Shown here piece after piece: positions 35,098-45,214 of a stretch of 64,000 nt of DNA. Location of the stretch: contig JAHBTL010000003.1 of the NCBI GenBank assembly GCA_019638615.1, positions 124,001 to 188,000 on the forward strand. The letters run 5' to 3'. The notes under the pieces were generated by a model. That model was given only the letters and a program-made list of their open reading frames with translations. It did not search any database and was not told the origin of the DNA. Every line of letters begins with the position of its first letter. Position 1 is the stretch's first letter. The DNA is from Chitinophagaceae bacterium. GTDB lineage: Bacteria > Bacteroidota > Bacteroidia > Chitinophagales > Chitinophagaceae. Made by a program: the position numbers and the translations under genes.

Positions 35098-37554
35098 ATG
35101 GAGTATCAGGGAGAACATTTATTGGTTGGCCAGTTGGGTCATTTTGCCGCGGTATTGTCGTTTGTCGCTTCTGTTGTTGCCACATTCGCCTACTTTAAAG
35201 CTACACAAAAAGCAGCCATTGCCGAAGAGCATGTATCGTGGAAAAAGCTTGCCCGAACCGCTTTTATTATTGAAACGATTGCAGTAATCGGCATTTTGGT
35301 AACGCTGTATATCATTATTTACAATCATTACTTCGAATACAAATACGCCTATCAGCATTCCAAGCGCAGTCTTCCTGTAAAATACCTGATCAGTTGTTTC
35401 TGGGAAGGGCAGGAAGGGAGCTTTATGCTCTGGAATTTCTGGCATTGCATCATGGGGCTGGTTGTGATGAGAACGGCCAAAACCTGGGAGGCGCCCGTAA
35501 TGACGGTACTTTCGCTTGCACAGGTGTTTATGTCTACCTTCCTGCTGGGCATCTACTTTTTTGATATTAAAGTAGGTAGTACTCCCTTTATGCTGATGCG
35601 GAATGAACATGCGGAATGGCCGATCTTTAGCAATCCCAACTATATGCAAACACGCGCTTTTGCTGATGGTAACGGATTGAATATCCTTTTACAGAATTAC
35701 TGGATGGCTATACACCCCCCAATTGTATTCATAGGCTTTGCTTCCAGCACCCTGCCGTTTGCTTTTGCTATTGCAGGGTTATGGACAAAAAAATACAGGG
35801 AATGGATAAAGCCTGCTTTACCCTGGGCTTTGTTTAATGCCGCTTTCCTGGGCATTGGTATCATGATGGGAGCGGCATGGGCTTATGAATCACTTACTTT
35901 TGGCGGCTACTGGGCATGGGATCCTGTTGAAAACGCCTCCCTCGTTCCCTGGCTGATCATTGTTGCCGCTGTGCATATCATGGTATTGAATAAATCCACA
36001 GGGCATTCTTCCAAATCGCTGTACTGGTTTATATTCCTGTCTTTTTTAAGTTTGATATATTCCACTTTTCTGACCAGGACGGGCGTTTTGGGCGATACTT
36101 CCGTGCATTCATTTACAGGAGAGGGTAATTCGCTGTTCTGGCATTTTCTTGTGCTGATGTTTGTGTTTTCTGTGTTGTTTTTTGTAATGTATTTTAAGAA
36201 CAGCAAACACATCCCGGTGATTAAAAAAGAAGAAGATATTTCTTCGAGAGAGTTCTGGATGTTTGTGGGCGCCCTGATATTTGTGATCTCCTCGGTTTAT
36301 ATTACGTTTTATACTTCCCTGCCGCTCATCAATAAAATTTTTGGTACACATAAAGCGATCGGCGAAGACCCTGAATATGTATACAATAGGGTAATGATAC
36401 TGATTGCCGTAGTACTGGGACTGCTTACTGCTGTTACCCAGTTCCTGCGGTATAAAAACACACCCCGCTCTTTTTGGGTGAAGAAGATCATTGCTCCTGC
36501 TGTTATATCCGTCATCCTGTCTTTATTGATCAGTATTTTTGGGAATATTAATTATAAAAATTATGGACTGGGCTACCTTGGCGCCATACACTTTGCCATT
36601 TTTGCGGCTGTATATGCTGTAATCGCCAATGCCGCGTATATATGGGTGGGTTTGAAAGGAAAATTCAGCGCTGCAGGAGGGTCTGTTGCCCATGTGGGAT
36701 TTGGTCTTGTGCTGTTGGGCATTCTCATTTCTTCTTCAAAGCGTGAAGTGATTTCCATCAACCGGACCGGTATTGTGATACCCGGCTTAAAAGACCCTAA
36801 AGGAAGAGATGATAGCGGGTTAGAAAATGTTACGTTGATACAGGGTATCCCTACTCCTATGGGTAAGTATGTTGTTACTTACCAGGCAGATTCTACTCAC
36901 CCTGAAGATGAAAAGCTATATTTCAGGGTAAATTACCTGCGCAAAGATTCAGCCACAGGCAAGGTGCTGGAAGAGTTTAATTTATATCCCGATGCCTTTT
37001 TGGTGAAGGGAGAGGGTGGCAGGACACAGCTATCGGCCAATCCCGACTCGCGCCATTACTGGCATAAAGATATTTTTACATTTGTCACATCCATGCCCGA
37101 TCCAGAAGGTAGCAAGGATACAGCACGTTTTAAAAATAAACCCGTAGTTGCGGGGGATACAATTTTCTATTCATCCGGTTATATTGTAGTGGACCAGTTG
37201 ATAGAAGCCAATAAAGATACCAATAAAGATCTGCCCCTGGTAGACAGCGCCTGGCTGGCGGATGTAACTGTATATGCCAATAATGGCATGTCTTACAAGG
37301 TGCAGCCCGCTTTATTTGCCAAAGACAATATGGGGATCCCGAAAAGAGATACAGTGATAGCGGAGAGTCTTGTTTTGCAGGTGGATAAAACTGAAAAGGG
37401 CATTGAATTGGGAATAAAAGAGTCGAAAGGCATAATGAAATATATTACATTGAAAGCTTTTCAGTTTCCTTTTATTAACATTCTCTGGATAGGGGTGCTT
37501 GTTACAACTTTTGGTTTCCTGCTCAGTATGTGGCACCGGTTTTCAAAAAATTGA
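35098..37554 (+). CDS. ccmF: Cytochrome c heme lyase subunit CcmF (CcsA/CcmF family)
   Basis: The 818-residue polytopic membrane protein has roughly 14 hydrophobic segments. The tryptophan-rich heme-handling WWD motif GGYWAWDPVENASLVPW occupies residues 269-285. FWEGQEGSFMLW (101-112) and the conserved histidine region MAIHPPIVF (203-211) are typical of CcmF. A large periplasmic domain (about 570-790) precedes the last membrane segment. CcmF attaches heme from CcmE to apocytochrome c in the periplasm. It is the second gene of the ccmE-ccmF pair and ends shortly before a GC-rich hairpin. Confidence 0.93.
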   Translation: MEYQGEHLLVGQLGHFAAVLSFVASVVATFAYFKATQKAAIAEEHVSWKKLARTAFIIETIAVIGILVTLYIIIYNHYFEYKYAYQHSKRSLPVKYLISCFWEGQEGSFMLWNFWHCIMGLVVMRTAKTWEAPVMTVLSLAQVFMSTFLLGIYFFDIKVGSTPFMLMRNEHAEWPIFSNPNYMQTRAFADGNGLNILLQNYWMAIHPPIVFIGFASSTLPFAFAIAGLWTKKYREWIKPALPWALFNAAFLGIGIMMGAAWAYESLTFGGYWAWDPVENASLVPWLIIVAAVHIMVLNKSTGHSSKSLYWFIFLSFLSLIYSTFLTRTGVLGDTSVHSFTGEGNSLFWHFLVLMFVFSVLFFVMYFKNSKHIPVIKKEEDISSREFWMFVGALIFVISSVYITFYTSLPLINKIFGTHKAIGEDPEYVYNRVMILIAVVLGLLTAVTQFLRYKNTPRSFWVKKIIAPAVISVILSLLISIFGNINYKNYGLGYLGAIHFAIFAAVYAVIANAAYIWVGLKGKFSAAGGSVAHVGFGLVLLGILISSSKREVISINRTGIVIPGLKDPKGRDDSGLENVTLIQGIPTPMGKYVVTYQADSTHPEDEKLYFRVNYLRKDSATGKVLEEFNLYPDAFLVKGEGGRTQLSANPDSRHYWHKDIFTFVTSMPDPEGSKDTARFKNKPVVAGDTIFYSSGYIVVDQLIEANKDTNKDLPLVDSAWLADVTVYANNGMSYKVQPALFAKDNMGIPKRDTVIAESLVLQVDKTEKGIELGIKESKGIMKYITLKAFQFPFINILWIGVLVTTFGFLLSMWHRFSKN

Positions 37555-37572
37555 CATAAGTCAGTTAAAATT

Positions 37573-37600
37573 GTAACCCCTGCCGCAGCGGCCGGGTTAC
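37573..37600 (+). terminator. GC-rich hairpin after ccmF
   Basis: GTAACCC (37573-37579) pairs with GGGTTAC (37594-37600), and inside it GCCG pairs with CGGC around a 3-base loop. It lies 19 bp after the ccmF stop. There is no T-run, so it may be a weak terminator or an RNA-stabilising element. Confidence 0.55.
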
Positions 37601-37656
37601 TTGTGCTGTCTTTTCGTATTAAAACACGAGAATTTCCGTTAACATTGTACAGCAAG

Positions 37657-38277
37657 ATGAATTTCGGGAAAGTTGCATATTGTAAAATACTGGTTTCCGT
37701 ACTCTGTGGGTTGCTTTTTATATTTAAAGCACAGGCGCAAAGCCTGTACGGGGCAAACGATACCATTGTTGTACCTGCTATCGTATACAATGGAGATACG
37801 ATGTCGTATAAAGAGCTTTCCCCGGTATATGTATACCTGGAGTTGACCAGGGCGCAACGCAAAGCTTTAAAAGAGTGGACCCGTTTGCGCAATGCGGTAT
37901 ATGTTACTTATCCTTACGCCAAACGGGCGGGAATTGTATTTAACGATATACAAATGCACCTCAATAGCATCCCCGACAAACAGAAACGTAAAGATTACAT
38001 TAAAAGCAGGGAAAAGGATCTAAGGAAAGAGTTTACCAAGCCGCTTACCGATTTATCTGTTTACCAGGGTAAAGTGCTGATGAAGCTGATTACCCGCGAA
38101 ACAGGGAATACCTGTTATAATATCATCCACGAATACAAAGGGAGCTTTTCCGCCGGCTTCTGGCAAAGCGTTGCCTGGGTTTTCGGCAGCAGCTTAAAAC
38201 AAACCTACGATGCTCAGAACGAGGACGCCGAAATAGAAGGCTTTGTGCAGGAAGTTAAACGTATGTATGGGATTTGA
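37657..38277 (+). CDS. DUF4294 family exported protein
   Basis: ATG 37657 is chosen over a GTG at 37603 that would start inside the end of the hairpin spacer. From it the 206-residue protein has a signal peptide (YCKILVSVLCGLLFIFKAQAQ). The mature part matches DUF4294: NGDTMSYKELSPVYVY, LRNAVYVTYPYAKRAG, LMKLITRETGNTCYNIIHEYKGSFSAGFWQSVAWVFGSSLKQTYD. The family is widespread in Bacteroidota and has no known function. It may be the third gene of the ccmE-ccmF transcript or an independent unit. A long repeat region begins right after it. Confidence 0.85.
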   Translation: MNFGKVAYCKILVSVLCGLLFIFKAQAQSLYGANDTIVVPAIVYNGDTMSYKELSPVYVYLELTRAQRKALKEWTRLRNAVYVTYPYAKRAGIVFNDIQMHLNSIPDKQKRKDYIKSREKDLRKEFTKPLTDLSVYQGKVLMKLITRETGNTCYNIIHEYKGSFSAGFWQSVAWVFGSSLKQTYDAQNEDAEIEGFVQEVKRMYGI

Positions 38278-38281
38278 GGTG

Positions 38282-38802
38282 GGCTATGGGCTGTCAGCTA
38301 TGAGCCTTCAGCTATGGACGATGAGCTGTGAGGCAATGGACAGTGGATAGTTGACAGTGGAGAATGGAAGTGGGAAGATCACAAATGTTTATCGTTTGTG
38401 GTTTGTAGTTTATAGTCATCTCAAATCATAAATCAACAAATCATTATTAATTGCCAATCGTCCATTGTCAACTCTTTTTCTCTTGTCATTCTGAACGAAC
38501 AAATAGCTGCCGGATAAAGTGAAACATTTTCGTGAGCGAAGAATCTGCCGGGTGGATATGAGCTTTGGTCGACGAACTTTCAGCCGTTGACTGCAGGGGT
38601 GCAGGTTGTGGATGGGAGATTTGAGATTAGATATTTGAAATTGTAATGCAGTATCTAATATCTGTCATCTTGCTTTAGTTTCAGGTTGCAAGTTTCGAGT
38701 TACTGGTTTTGGGTTTGATGCTTGTGGTGCCGAAACTTTAAACCATAGACTTCAAACCATAAACAATAAATCCTTCAATCTCAAATTTCAAATCTCCAAT
38801 AC
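38282..38802. repeat. Period-7 composite array A8 (largest, about 520 bp)
   Basis: This fills the gap between the DUF4294 gene and prpD. Fourteen words from 38282 to 38379 stay in phase (GGCTATG, GGCTGTC, AGCTATG, then GGACAGT, GGATAGT, TGACAGT). Next come TTTGTGG/TTTATAG words (about 38385-38412), AAATCAT words, a TCCATTG remnant (38460), an unusual insert at 38485-38546, TTTGAGA words (about 38618-38640), TTTCAGG/TTTGATG words (about 38683-38730) and complementary ACCATAA, AATCTCA and AATTTCA words to 38802. No gene is supported inside. Confidence 0.8.
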
Positions 38803-38805
38803 CTC

Positions 38806-40257
38806 TCACATCGCCATCATATCCACAAATTCGTTTACCGGAAGCTGTACCAGTTTTTCAAAGTTCAGCGAAGCGTTTAGCACTGTTTTTTGTTGCTTGG
38901 AAGCAAAGATGCGGGCGAGGTTGGTTTTGTATTTTTCAATCAGCACCGGTATGCCTTCTTTCCTGCGGCGTTTATGTCCAATGGGATATTCGACCATTAC
39001 TTCTTCCAGTACCGTACCATCATTCAATTCCAGCGTAAGCGCATTGGCGATCGATCTTTTTTCAGGATCATGGTAGTCTTTTGTGAATTGCACATCTTCC
39101 TGTGTAACCATCTTGTCGCGTAAAATATCAATGCGCAGGTCGGATGCCACATTGTCTTCATAATCGGCTGCGGTCAGCCTGCCAAATATCAACGGCACCG
39201 CAATCATATATTGTATACAATGGTCACGGTCGGCAGGGTTGTGCAACGGTCCTTTTTTATCGATGATCCTGATAGCTGCCTCGTGTGTACGGATGCTTAG
39301 CTTCTTAATATCGTCTGGTGTTTTTCCCAGCGACTTCAATGTGTGATGCAGGGTCATAGCAGCTTCTACTGCTGTTTGTGAATGAAATTCGGCCGGGAAT
39401 GATATCTTGAACAATACGTTTTCCATTACATACGATCCATAAGGGCGCTGAAAAGTAAACTCATTGCCCTTAAACAATACGTCATAGAATCCCCATGTTT
39501 TTGCAGTAAGCACTGAAGGGTAACCCATTTCGCCCGTTTTAGCTATCAGGGCCAGGCGTACTCCCCTGGAGGTAGCATCACCCGCTGCCCACGATTTGCG
39601 GCTGCCGGTATTGGGAGAGTGGCGATAAGTTCTTAGCGAATGACCATCCACGAACGCCAGTGATATAGCGTTGATCAATTCATCTCTTGACAGGCCCAGC
39701 AGCCTGCCTGCCACAGCGGTAGACGCCAGTTTTACCAATAGCACATGATCCAGTCCTACACGGTTAAACGAATTTTCGAGTGCCATTATCCCCTGTATTT
39801 CATGCGCACGGATCATGGCGTCTAATACGGCTTTCATGGTAAGAGGGGCTTTGCCGCCTGCTACCGCGGTTCTGCTTAACCAATCGGCTGTTGCCAGTAT
39901 GCCACCCAGGTTGTCGGAGGGATGTCCCCACTCCGCTGCCAGCCATGTATCGTTAAAATCGAGCCAGCGGATGATGGCGCCAATATTAAACGCTGCCTGC
40001 ACAGGATCTAACTGGTAAGGGGTACCGGGCACTTTGGCCCCGTTGGGTACTATGGTACCGGGCACTATGGGGCCTAATAATTTGGTACAGGCAGGGTAGG
40101 TGAGCGCTTCCAAACCGCAGCCTAAAGTATCCAGCAGGCAATAGTGGGCAGTGCTCCATGCAAGTTCACTGTTTATTTCATAATTCAGCGTATAATCGGC
40201 TATATCGGCTATTACTTTATCTACGGGAGGGCGTTCGTTGGAGAGATGGGAAGACAT
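38806..40257 (-). CDS. prpD: 2-methylcitrate dehydratase
   Basis: ATG 40257 (483 residues) is chosen. A longer frame reaches 40401 but its extension is encoded by repeat sequence (ISNFKYQI) and does not resemble the family. PrpD dehydrates 2-methylcitrate to methylaconitate in propionate breakdown. Family segments are [80 protein letters not shown] and [14 protein letters not shown]. It is the last gene of prpB-prpC-prpD; a 180-bp spacer carrying a repeat array separates it from prpC, while prpB and prpC are only 9 bp apart. Confidence 0.94.
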   Translation of the reverse strand: MSSHLSNERPPVDKVIADIADYTLNYEINSELAWSTAHYCLLDTLGCGLEALTYPACTKLLGPIVPGTIVPNGAKVPGTPYQLDPVQAAFNIGAIIRWLDFNDTWLAAEWGHPSDNLGGILATADWLSRTAVAGGKAPLTMKAVLDAMIRAHEIQGIMALENSFNRVGLDHVLLVKLASTAVAGRLLGLSRDELINAISLAFVDGHSLRTYRHSPNTGSRKSWAAGDATSRGVRLALIAKTGEMGYPSVLTAKTWGFYDVLFKGNEFTFQRPYGSYVMENVLFKISFPAEFHSQTAVEAAMTLHHTLKSLGKTPDDIKKLSIRTHEAAIRIIDKKGPLHNPADRDHCIQYMIAVPLIFGRLTAADYEDNVASDLRIDILRDKMVTQEDVQFTKDYHDPEKRSIANALTLELNDGTVLEEVMVEYPIGHKRRRKEGIPVLIEKYKTNLARIFASKQQKTVLNASLNFEKLVQLPVNEFVDMMAM

Positions 40258-40258
40258 G

Positions 40259-40434
40259 ATTTGATATTTAAAATTTGAAATGATTGATGCTGTTGCAAGA
40301 TGTTTTAGAATATCTGGCCTTTTTAGTATTGAAAAGATTGGAAATAAAAAAAGATGCTGAAGATTTGTTATAAAACAGGATGTTCCTGGTAAAAATTTCA
40401 AATCTCAAATTTCAAATTTCAAATCTCAAATTTG
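40259..40434. repeat. Period-7 inverted array A9 inside the prp operon
   Basis: Three words (ATTTGAT, ATTTAAA, ATTTGAA) at 40259-40279 face six words of the AAATYTC type in perfect phase at 40393-40434. The second arm nearly touches the prpC stop codon; the first lies 2 bp upstream of the prpD start codon. The intervening bases 40280-40392 have no recognised function. Confidence 0.85.
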
Positions 40435-40438
40435 AGAT

Positions 40439-41599
40439 CTATCTTTTTTCAATCGGTACAAACTCCCTGTTCTCCGGCCCGGTATAGTTGGCGCTGGGAC
40501 GAATGATCTTACCATCCTGTCTTTGTTCCATTATATGCGCGCTCCAGCCGGTTACCCTCGATACAACAAACAATGGCGTAAAGAATAAAGTAGGAACACC
40601 CATCAGGTGATAGGATACAGCAGAAAACCAATCGAGATTGGGGAACATTTTCTTTTCATTCCACATCAGGGTTTCCAGGCGCTCGGCAATGTCAAACAAT
40701 AACATATCTCCGGCTTCAGCAGAAAGTTTCCTGGCTACTTCTTTTATTACTTTGTTCCTGGGATCGGATACCGTATATACAGGATGTCCGAACCCTATAA
40801 TTACTTCTTTCTTTTCCAGTCTTGCTTTAATATCCGCTTCGGCTTCTTCCGGTGACGCATACCTGCTTTGAATATCGTAAGCCACTTCATTCGCTCCCCC
40901 GTGCTTGGGCCCCCGCAATGCACCAATGGCTCCGGTTATGCCTGAGTAGATGTCTGACCCGGTTCCGGCAATGACACGCGCTGTAAAAGTGGATGCATTG
41001 AACTCATGCTCCGCGTATAAATTCAGGGAGACCTGCATGGCTTTTTCCCAGGATGCGGAAGCTTTTTGACCATGCAGCAGATGCAGGAAATGGCCGCCGA
41101 TACTCTCATCGTCTGTTTCTACTTCAATGCGTCGCCCGTTATGTGAAAAATGATACCAGTATAATAATGCAGAACTGAAAGAAGCCAGCAGCTTATCGGC
41201 GATTGCTCTTGCGCCTGCCAGGTTATGATCTTCTTTTTCTGGTAAAACAGCACCCAGCACTGATGTATAAGTGCGTAGAATATCCATAGGATGAGCGGCG
41301 GCAGGAATTTGTTCTAATACGTTTTTTACTACTGCGGGCAAGCCCCTTAATGCTTTAAGCCTGGTAATATAAGCATTAAGCTGCGCTTTACCAGGCGGCA
41401 GCGCCCCGTGAATGAGAAGGTAGGCTGTTTCTTCAAAAGCTGCGCCTTCTGCCAGGTCAAGAATATCGTATCCGCGATAATGCAGGTCATTGCCGCTTTT
41501 GCCTACGGTACACAAAGCGGTATTGCCAGCAGTTACGCCCGACAAAGCCACACTTTTCTTCGGCTTAAAACCCGGAATGGTATTGGTTTCAGTGCTCAT
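40439..41599 (-). CDS. prpC: 2-methylcitrate synthase (citrate synthase family)
   Basis: PrpC condenses propionyl-CoA with oxaloacetate. The 386-residue length is that of the short, methylcitrate-type enzymes rather than the roughly 430-residue TCA citrate synthase. Active-site residues are visible: His233 in [10 protein letters not shown], His272 in GFGHPVY and Asp323 in NLDWFSA. Position between prpB and prpD supports the methylcitrate role over a housekeeping citrate synthase. A short 9-bp gap follows prpB. Confidence 0.93.
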   Translation of the reverse strand: MSTETNTIPGFKPKKSVALSGVTAGNTALCTVGKSGNDLHYRGYDILDLAEGAAFEETAYLLIHGALPPGKAQLNAYITRLKALRGLPAVVKNVLEQIPAAAHPMDILRTYTSVLGAVLPEKEDHNLAGARAIADKLLASFSSALLYWYHFSHNGRRIEVETDDESIGGHFLHLLHGQKASASWEKAMQVSLNLYAEHEFNASTFTARVIAGTGSDIYSGITGAIGALRGPKHGGANEVAYDIQSRYASPEEAEADIKARLEKKEVIIGFGHPVYTVSDPRNKVIKEVARKLSAEAGDMLLFDIAERLETLMWNEKKMFPNLDWFSAVSYHLMGVPTLFFTPLFVVSRVTGWSAHIMEQRQDGKIIRPSANYTGPENREFVPIEKR

Positions 41600-41608
41600 G
41601 GCAGGAGG

Positions 41609-42508
41609 TTATTTTTGCTTGTTAAAGAGATCATCCAGTTTTTGTTCGAATGTGTGATAGCCAATGCTTTCGTACAGTTCCGCTCTTGTTTGCATGGTAT
41701 CGATTACATTTTTCTGCGTTCCTTCACTGCGTATGGTATGGAACACATTCAGCGCAGCCTTATTGGCGGCGCGAAAAGCAGAAAGCGGGTATAATATAAG
41801 CTCAACACCGGCATTGCCTAGTTCTTCTTTTGTCCACAAGGGCGTCATGCCAAATTCGGTGATATTAGCCAGTACAGGCAGCCCGGTCGCATGTTTAAAA
41901 GCAGTATACTGCGATAACTCTTTTACCGCTTCCGCAAATATAAAATCCGCGCCTGCTTCTTTATAAGCAATGGCTCTTTCCAATGCTTTTTCCAGTCCTT
42001 CATTTGCCAGGGCATCCGTTCTGGCGCCAATTACAAATTGTTCGTCTGTCCGGGCATCTGCGGCTGCTTTAATACGGTCTGCCATTTCCTCTTTACTAAC
42101 AATTTCTTTGCCGGGACGATGACCGCAGCGTTTGGCGCCTACCTGGTCTTCAATATGCAAAGCGCCTGCGCCTGCTTTGATCACTGATTTAACGGTACGG
42201 GCAACATTAAAAGCCGAAGGGCCAAAGCCGGTATCCACATCCACCAGCAAAGGAGTACTGGTTACATTGGTAATGCGATAAATATCTGTCAATACATCAT
42301 CAAGCGTGGTAATGCCCAGGTCCGGAATACCCAATGACCCTGCTGCCACACCTCCCCCGGAAAGATAAATGGCTTTGAAGCCTGCCTGTGTAGCCAATAA
42401 AGCATGGCTGGCATTAATGGTTCCCACAATTTGTAAAGGATTCTCGGCGACCATTGCCTGCCGGAAACGCAGTCCTGCAGAACTATTATGAATGTTAACT
42501 GTAGACAT
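41609..42508 (-). CDS. prpB: 2-methylisocitrate lyase
   Basis: PrpB cleaves 2-methylisocitrate to pyruvate and succinate, completing the methylcitrate cycle. The 299-residue protein has the lyase signature KRCGHRPGK with catalytic Cys128, the metal and substrate segments VDVDTGFG (90-96) and [12 protein letters not shown], and the [16 protein letters not shown] loop. It is the first gene of the prpBCD run. I see no regulator gene of the PrpR type next to it. Confidence 0.95.
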   Translation of the reverse strand: MSTVNIHNSSAGLRFRQAMVAENPLQIVGTINASHALLATQAGFKAIYLSGGGVAAGSLGIPDLGITTLDDVLTDIYRITNVTSTPLLVDVDTGFGPSAFNVARTVKSVIKAGAGALHIEDQVGAKRCGHRPGKEIVSKEEMADRIKAAADARTDEQFVIGARTDALANEGLEKALERAIAYKEAGADFIFAEAVKELSQYTAFKHATGLPVLANITEFGMTPLWTKEELGNAGVELILYPLSAFRAANKAALNVFHTIRSEGTQKNVIDTMQTRAELYESIGYHTFEQKLDDLFNKQK

Positions 42509-42606
42509 GCCTGCAATATACGCTGATTAGCGATAAGTGGCGGGGAATAAGAGGTTTTGTGAGGGATAAACAGGTCAAAGTTTCTGAATAAAAATGAGGC
42601 ATCTGC

Positions 42607-43776
42607 CTATTGTAACGCTTCTACCACAACGGTTTGTTTCAGGCGGATGGCCACAGGCATTTCCTGGCGAAGCGCCGGTTTCCATTGTGGCATGCTTTCG
42701 AATTTCTTTTCGAGCTGTTCATTCATATCGTCATTGCCGCCTTTCACTACTTTTGCGTAAACAGGCTTGCCGTCTTTGTCTATAATGTAATCAACCACCA
42801 CGTAAGCGGCTCTTTTGCCTTCATCCAGCAATGGGGCCAGTTCTTTACTGGTTTCATCAAGGAAAGTCTGGAAAGCTTTGGCCCCGCCTGGGTATACCGG
42901 CTGGTTGTTTACGAATCTTGCCAGCTCGTTTTCAGGAATCGGAACCACTTTTTCACGGTTGGTGAGCGGACGGGGTTTGGCAACTGCCACCTGCTGGGTC
43001 GCTTTAGGCTGTTCTTCCAGTATATATTGTCCCCGCGGGTTCAATACGACCACAGGCACCTGCTTGTTTTTATCGAAATAATCGTAAGCAGATCTGAGAC
43101 TGGCGACAAGCGGTTTATACGATTGATACGTTTGCACGAAACGATCAAGATAGCTTACGCTGCGGACATTGTTGAACTGCACCGGGAAAATATGTACGGG
43201 AATAAATTCCTGGCCATTGGCGCGTGCATAGCTGGTAATTACATACAGGTCTTCTATCTGGTCGTTGGTAATGGGTATGCAGCCTTCGGTTACGCAGGAG
43301 CCGTGTATAAAAATATCTCCACCCGGATACAACGAGTCGCTCAACATTCTGTCGGATGCATTGGGATAATTCAATCCTAACGACAGGTGGTATGCGCTGT
43401 TGGGTTTAAACTCGGTGATATAATAAAACCCTTCGGGAACCTGGTAATCGCCCTGCATCCTTTTAGGGCCCAGTGAACCTGCCATGGCGCATATCTTAAA
43501 AGTTTTGAAAAGCTTAAACTGATCTTTTTTATTGTTCTTTACCCATACTTCCAATTGACTGTCCAGCTTAAAAGAACGGAGGTATACATACTTTGCCGGC
43601 CATTGCAATCCTTTGGCTTCAAACTGGCGGCGGAGGGTATCTTCTTTACGGCGGAATACATCGGCAACTTTACCAAAAGATTTTTGGTAATCGACGAAAG
43701 AACTTTGCGCCAGCAGCGCCGTTGTTTGCGCAATAAAAAAAGAAATTACAAGGATGGATTTAAATGTCTTCATCAT
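42607..43776 (-). CDS. L,D-transpeptidase (YkuD/YafK-like) fused to a TonB C-terminal-like domain
   Basis: The 389-residue exported protein has a signal peptide (residues 5-24). Residues of about 60-220 form an L,D-transpeptidase domain with active-site motif HGSCVTEGCIPIT (His158, Cys166), the catalytic pattern of enzymes that crosslink peptidoglycan or attach proteins to it. A linker rich in V, A, K, P follows. Residues of about 285-389 look like a TonB C-terminal domain (NQPVYPGGAKAFQTFL, AAYVVVDYIIDKDGKPVYAKVVKGGNDDMNEQLEKKF, MPQWKPA). That combination suggests an enzyme placed at, or recognising, an envelope complex. It is a single gene, 98 bp beyond the prp operon start. Confidence 0.85.
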   Translation of the reverse strand: MMKTFKSILVISFFIAQTTALLAQSSFVDYQKSFGKVADVFRRKEDTLRRQFEAKGLQWPAKYVYLRSFKLDSQLEVWVKNNKKDQFKLFKTFKICAMAGSLGPKRMQGDYQVPEGFYYITEFKPNSAYHLSLGLNYPNASDRMLSDSLYPGGDIFIHGSCVTEGCIPITNDQIEDLYVITSYARANGQEFIPVHIFPVQFNNVRSVSYLDRFVQTYQSYKPLVASLRSAYDYFDKNKQVPVVVLNPRGQYILEEQPKATQQVAVAKPRPLTNREKVVPIPENELARFVNNQPVYPGGAKAFQTFLDETSKELAPLLDEGKRAAYVVVDYIIDKDGKPVYAKVVKGGNDDMNEQLEKKFESMPQWKPALRQEMPVAIRLKQTVVVEALQ

Positions 43777-44083
43777 ATTGATTGTGCTTATAAAGATCCT
43801 TAGTTATCTTATGATAAAGCTTTTCAATAGTGCCTCAGGCTATGCAAATATCATGCATATTCAGGTAAAATTATTCAAATTACTGATATTACATGTTATT
43901 TTTGGCTTGCATATAACATTTGTCGCTTTAAGCTGTTGTATGCAGGTGTTAATAGCCCGGCACTGTTTCTGTAAACGTCAAAGCATTGCTACTATTTTAC
44001 GGCCGCTGTTATTTGTTGTAAAAGCTGTTAAGCTCCTTATCGATCCGTTTATTATCTTCACGCCGTATTTGATATAAGATTAT
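43777..44083. other. Intergenic region, no feature recognised
   Basis: This AT-rich spacer separates the divergent L,D-transpeptidase and purK genes and presumably holds both promoters. I see no exact -7 consensus, no hairpin and no period-7 array. A 107-codon open frame across it is a low-complexity hydrophobic artefact. Confidence 0.5.
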
Positions 44084-45214
44084 ATGTTGAAAGCTGGTAT
44101 ATTAGGAGGAGGACAATTGGGGCGTATGCTGTTACAGGCTGCAGCCAATTATCCTGTAGAAACATTTGTTCTTGAAAATGACCCGGACTGTCCTGCAGCG
44201 CATTTGTGTCATCATTTTGTGAAAGGAGACATCCGCAACTTTGATGATGTATACAATTTTGGAAGAGGGTTGGATGCATTGACTATAGAAATTGAATCGG
44301 TTAATGAAGATGCACTGGAAAAATTAGAGCAGGAAGGCGTAAAAGTATACCCGCGCCCGGCTACATTGCGCATCATAAAAAACAAAATAAGGCAAAAGGA
44401 ATTTTACACATCACACAGCATACGTACGGCGCCATTTGTAATTACGCAAACAAAAGACGAGCTGCTGGCACAGGAGCAGTTTTTGCCGGCTGTGCATAAA
44501 CTTGCAACCGGCGGGTACGATGGGAGAGGAGTGCAGGTGATCAATACAAAAGACGACCTTGACAAAGGTTTTAGTGAACCAGGTGTGCTGGAAAAGAAGA
44601 TCAGCCTTAATAAGGAAATTGCGATGATTGTAGCGGTAAACGATGCAGGACAGACTGCATTGTATCCACCGGTTGATATGGTGTTTGACCCGCTATTGAA
44701 CCTGCTCGATTACCAGATCAGCCCGGCTGATTTAACCGAAACGATATTATGGAAAGTAGAAGCCATTGCGCTGAAAGTGGTAAAAGAGCTGCAAAGTCCC
44801 GGTATTTTTGCCGTAGAGCTTTTTATTGATAAGGAGGGAGAAGTATATGTGAATGAAACTGCGCCCAGGGTGCACAACAGCGGACATCATACCATAGAAG
44901 CCAATTACAGCTCGCAGTTTGATATGTTGTGGCGTATTATACTTCGTTATCCGTTGGGGAACACGGATGCTATTTTACCAGGCGCCATCGTAAATCTTCT
45001 GGGTGAAGACAAGCACAGCGGTGATGCGGTATACGAAGGACTGGATGAAGTGTTGCGGCTGGACAATGTTTTTGTACATATTTATGGCAAACGCCAAACC
45101 AAACCCGGAAGGAAGATGGGACATGTTACCATTATCAACAAAGACAAGCAGGATCTGATCTATAAAAAAAACAGGATAAAGAGTTTGCTGAAAGTGGTAA
45201 GTGATAAGGTGTAG
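44084..45214 (+). CDS. purK: 5-(carboxyamino)imidazole ribonucleotide synthase
   Basis: PurK uses ATP and bicarbonate to carboxylate aminoimidazole ribonucleotide in purine synthesis. The 376-residue ATP-grasp protein begins with the family signature GILGGGQLGRMLLQAA (residues 5-20) and has LATGGYDGRGVQVI (ATP loop), FAVELFIDKEGEVYVNE and NETAPRVHNSGHHTIEA. The last codons (KV and stop) are encoded within the following repeat array, whose first word contains them. purE follows after a 170-bp spacer. Confidence 0.95.
   Translation: MLKAGILGGGQLGRMLLQAAANYPVETFVLENDPDCPAAHLCHHFVKGDIRNFDDVYNFGRGLDALTIEIESVNEDALEKLEQEGVKVYPRPATLRIIKNKIRQKEFYTSHSIRTAPFVITQTKDELLAQEQFLPAVHKLATGGYDGRGVQVINTKDDLDKGFSEPGVLEKKISLNKEIAMIVAVNDAGQTALYPPVDMVFDPLLNLLDYQISPADLTETILWKVEAIALKVVKELQSPGIFAVELFIDKEGEVYVNETAPRVHNSGHHTIEANYSSQFDMLWRIILRYPLGNTDAILPGAIVNLLGEDKHSGDAVYEGLDEVLRLDNVFVHIYGKRQTKPGRKMGHVTIINKDKQDLIYKKNRIKSLLKVVSDKV

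Noticed and set aside
38282-38802. Insertion-sequence remnant in the long spacer before prpD
   Set aside because: No transposase-like frame, no terminal inverted repeats with target duplication; the content is explained by period-7 words.
40258-40401. N-terminal extension of prpD to 40401
   Set aside because: The extra 48 residues are translated repeat DNA (ISNFKYQI) and do not match PrpD; the same argument removes extensions of purE (45292-45384) and of the esterase-like gene (56386-56580).
42634-43380. Plus-strand 248-codon frame inside the L,D-transpeptidase gene
   Set aside because: Antisense shadow of a gene with intact catalytic motifs on the other strand.
43754-44077. 107-codon frame in the spacer before purK
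   Set aside because: Hydrophobic translation of AT-rich DNA, overlaps the start of the divergent gene, no start signal, ends right before purK.
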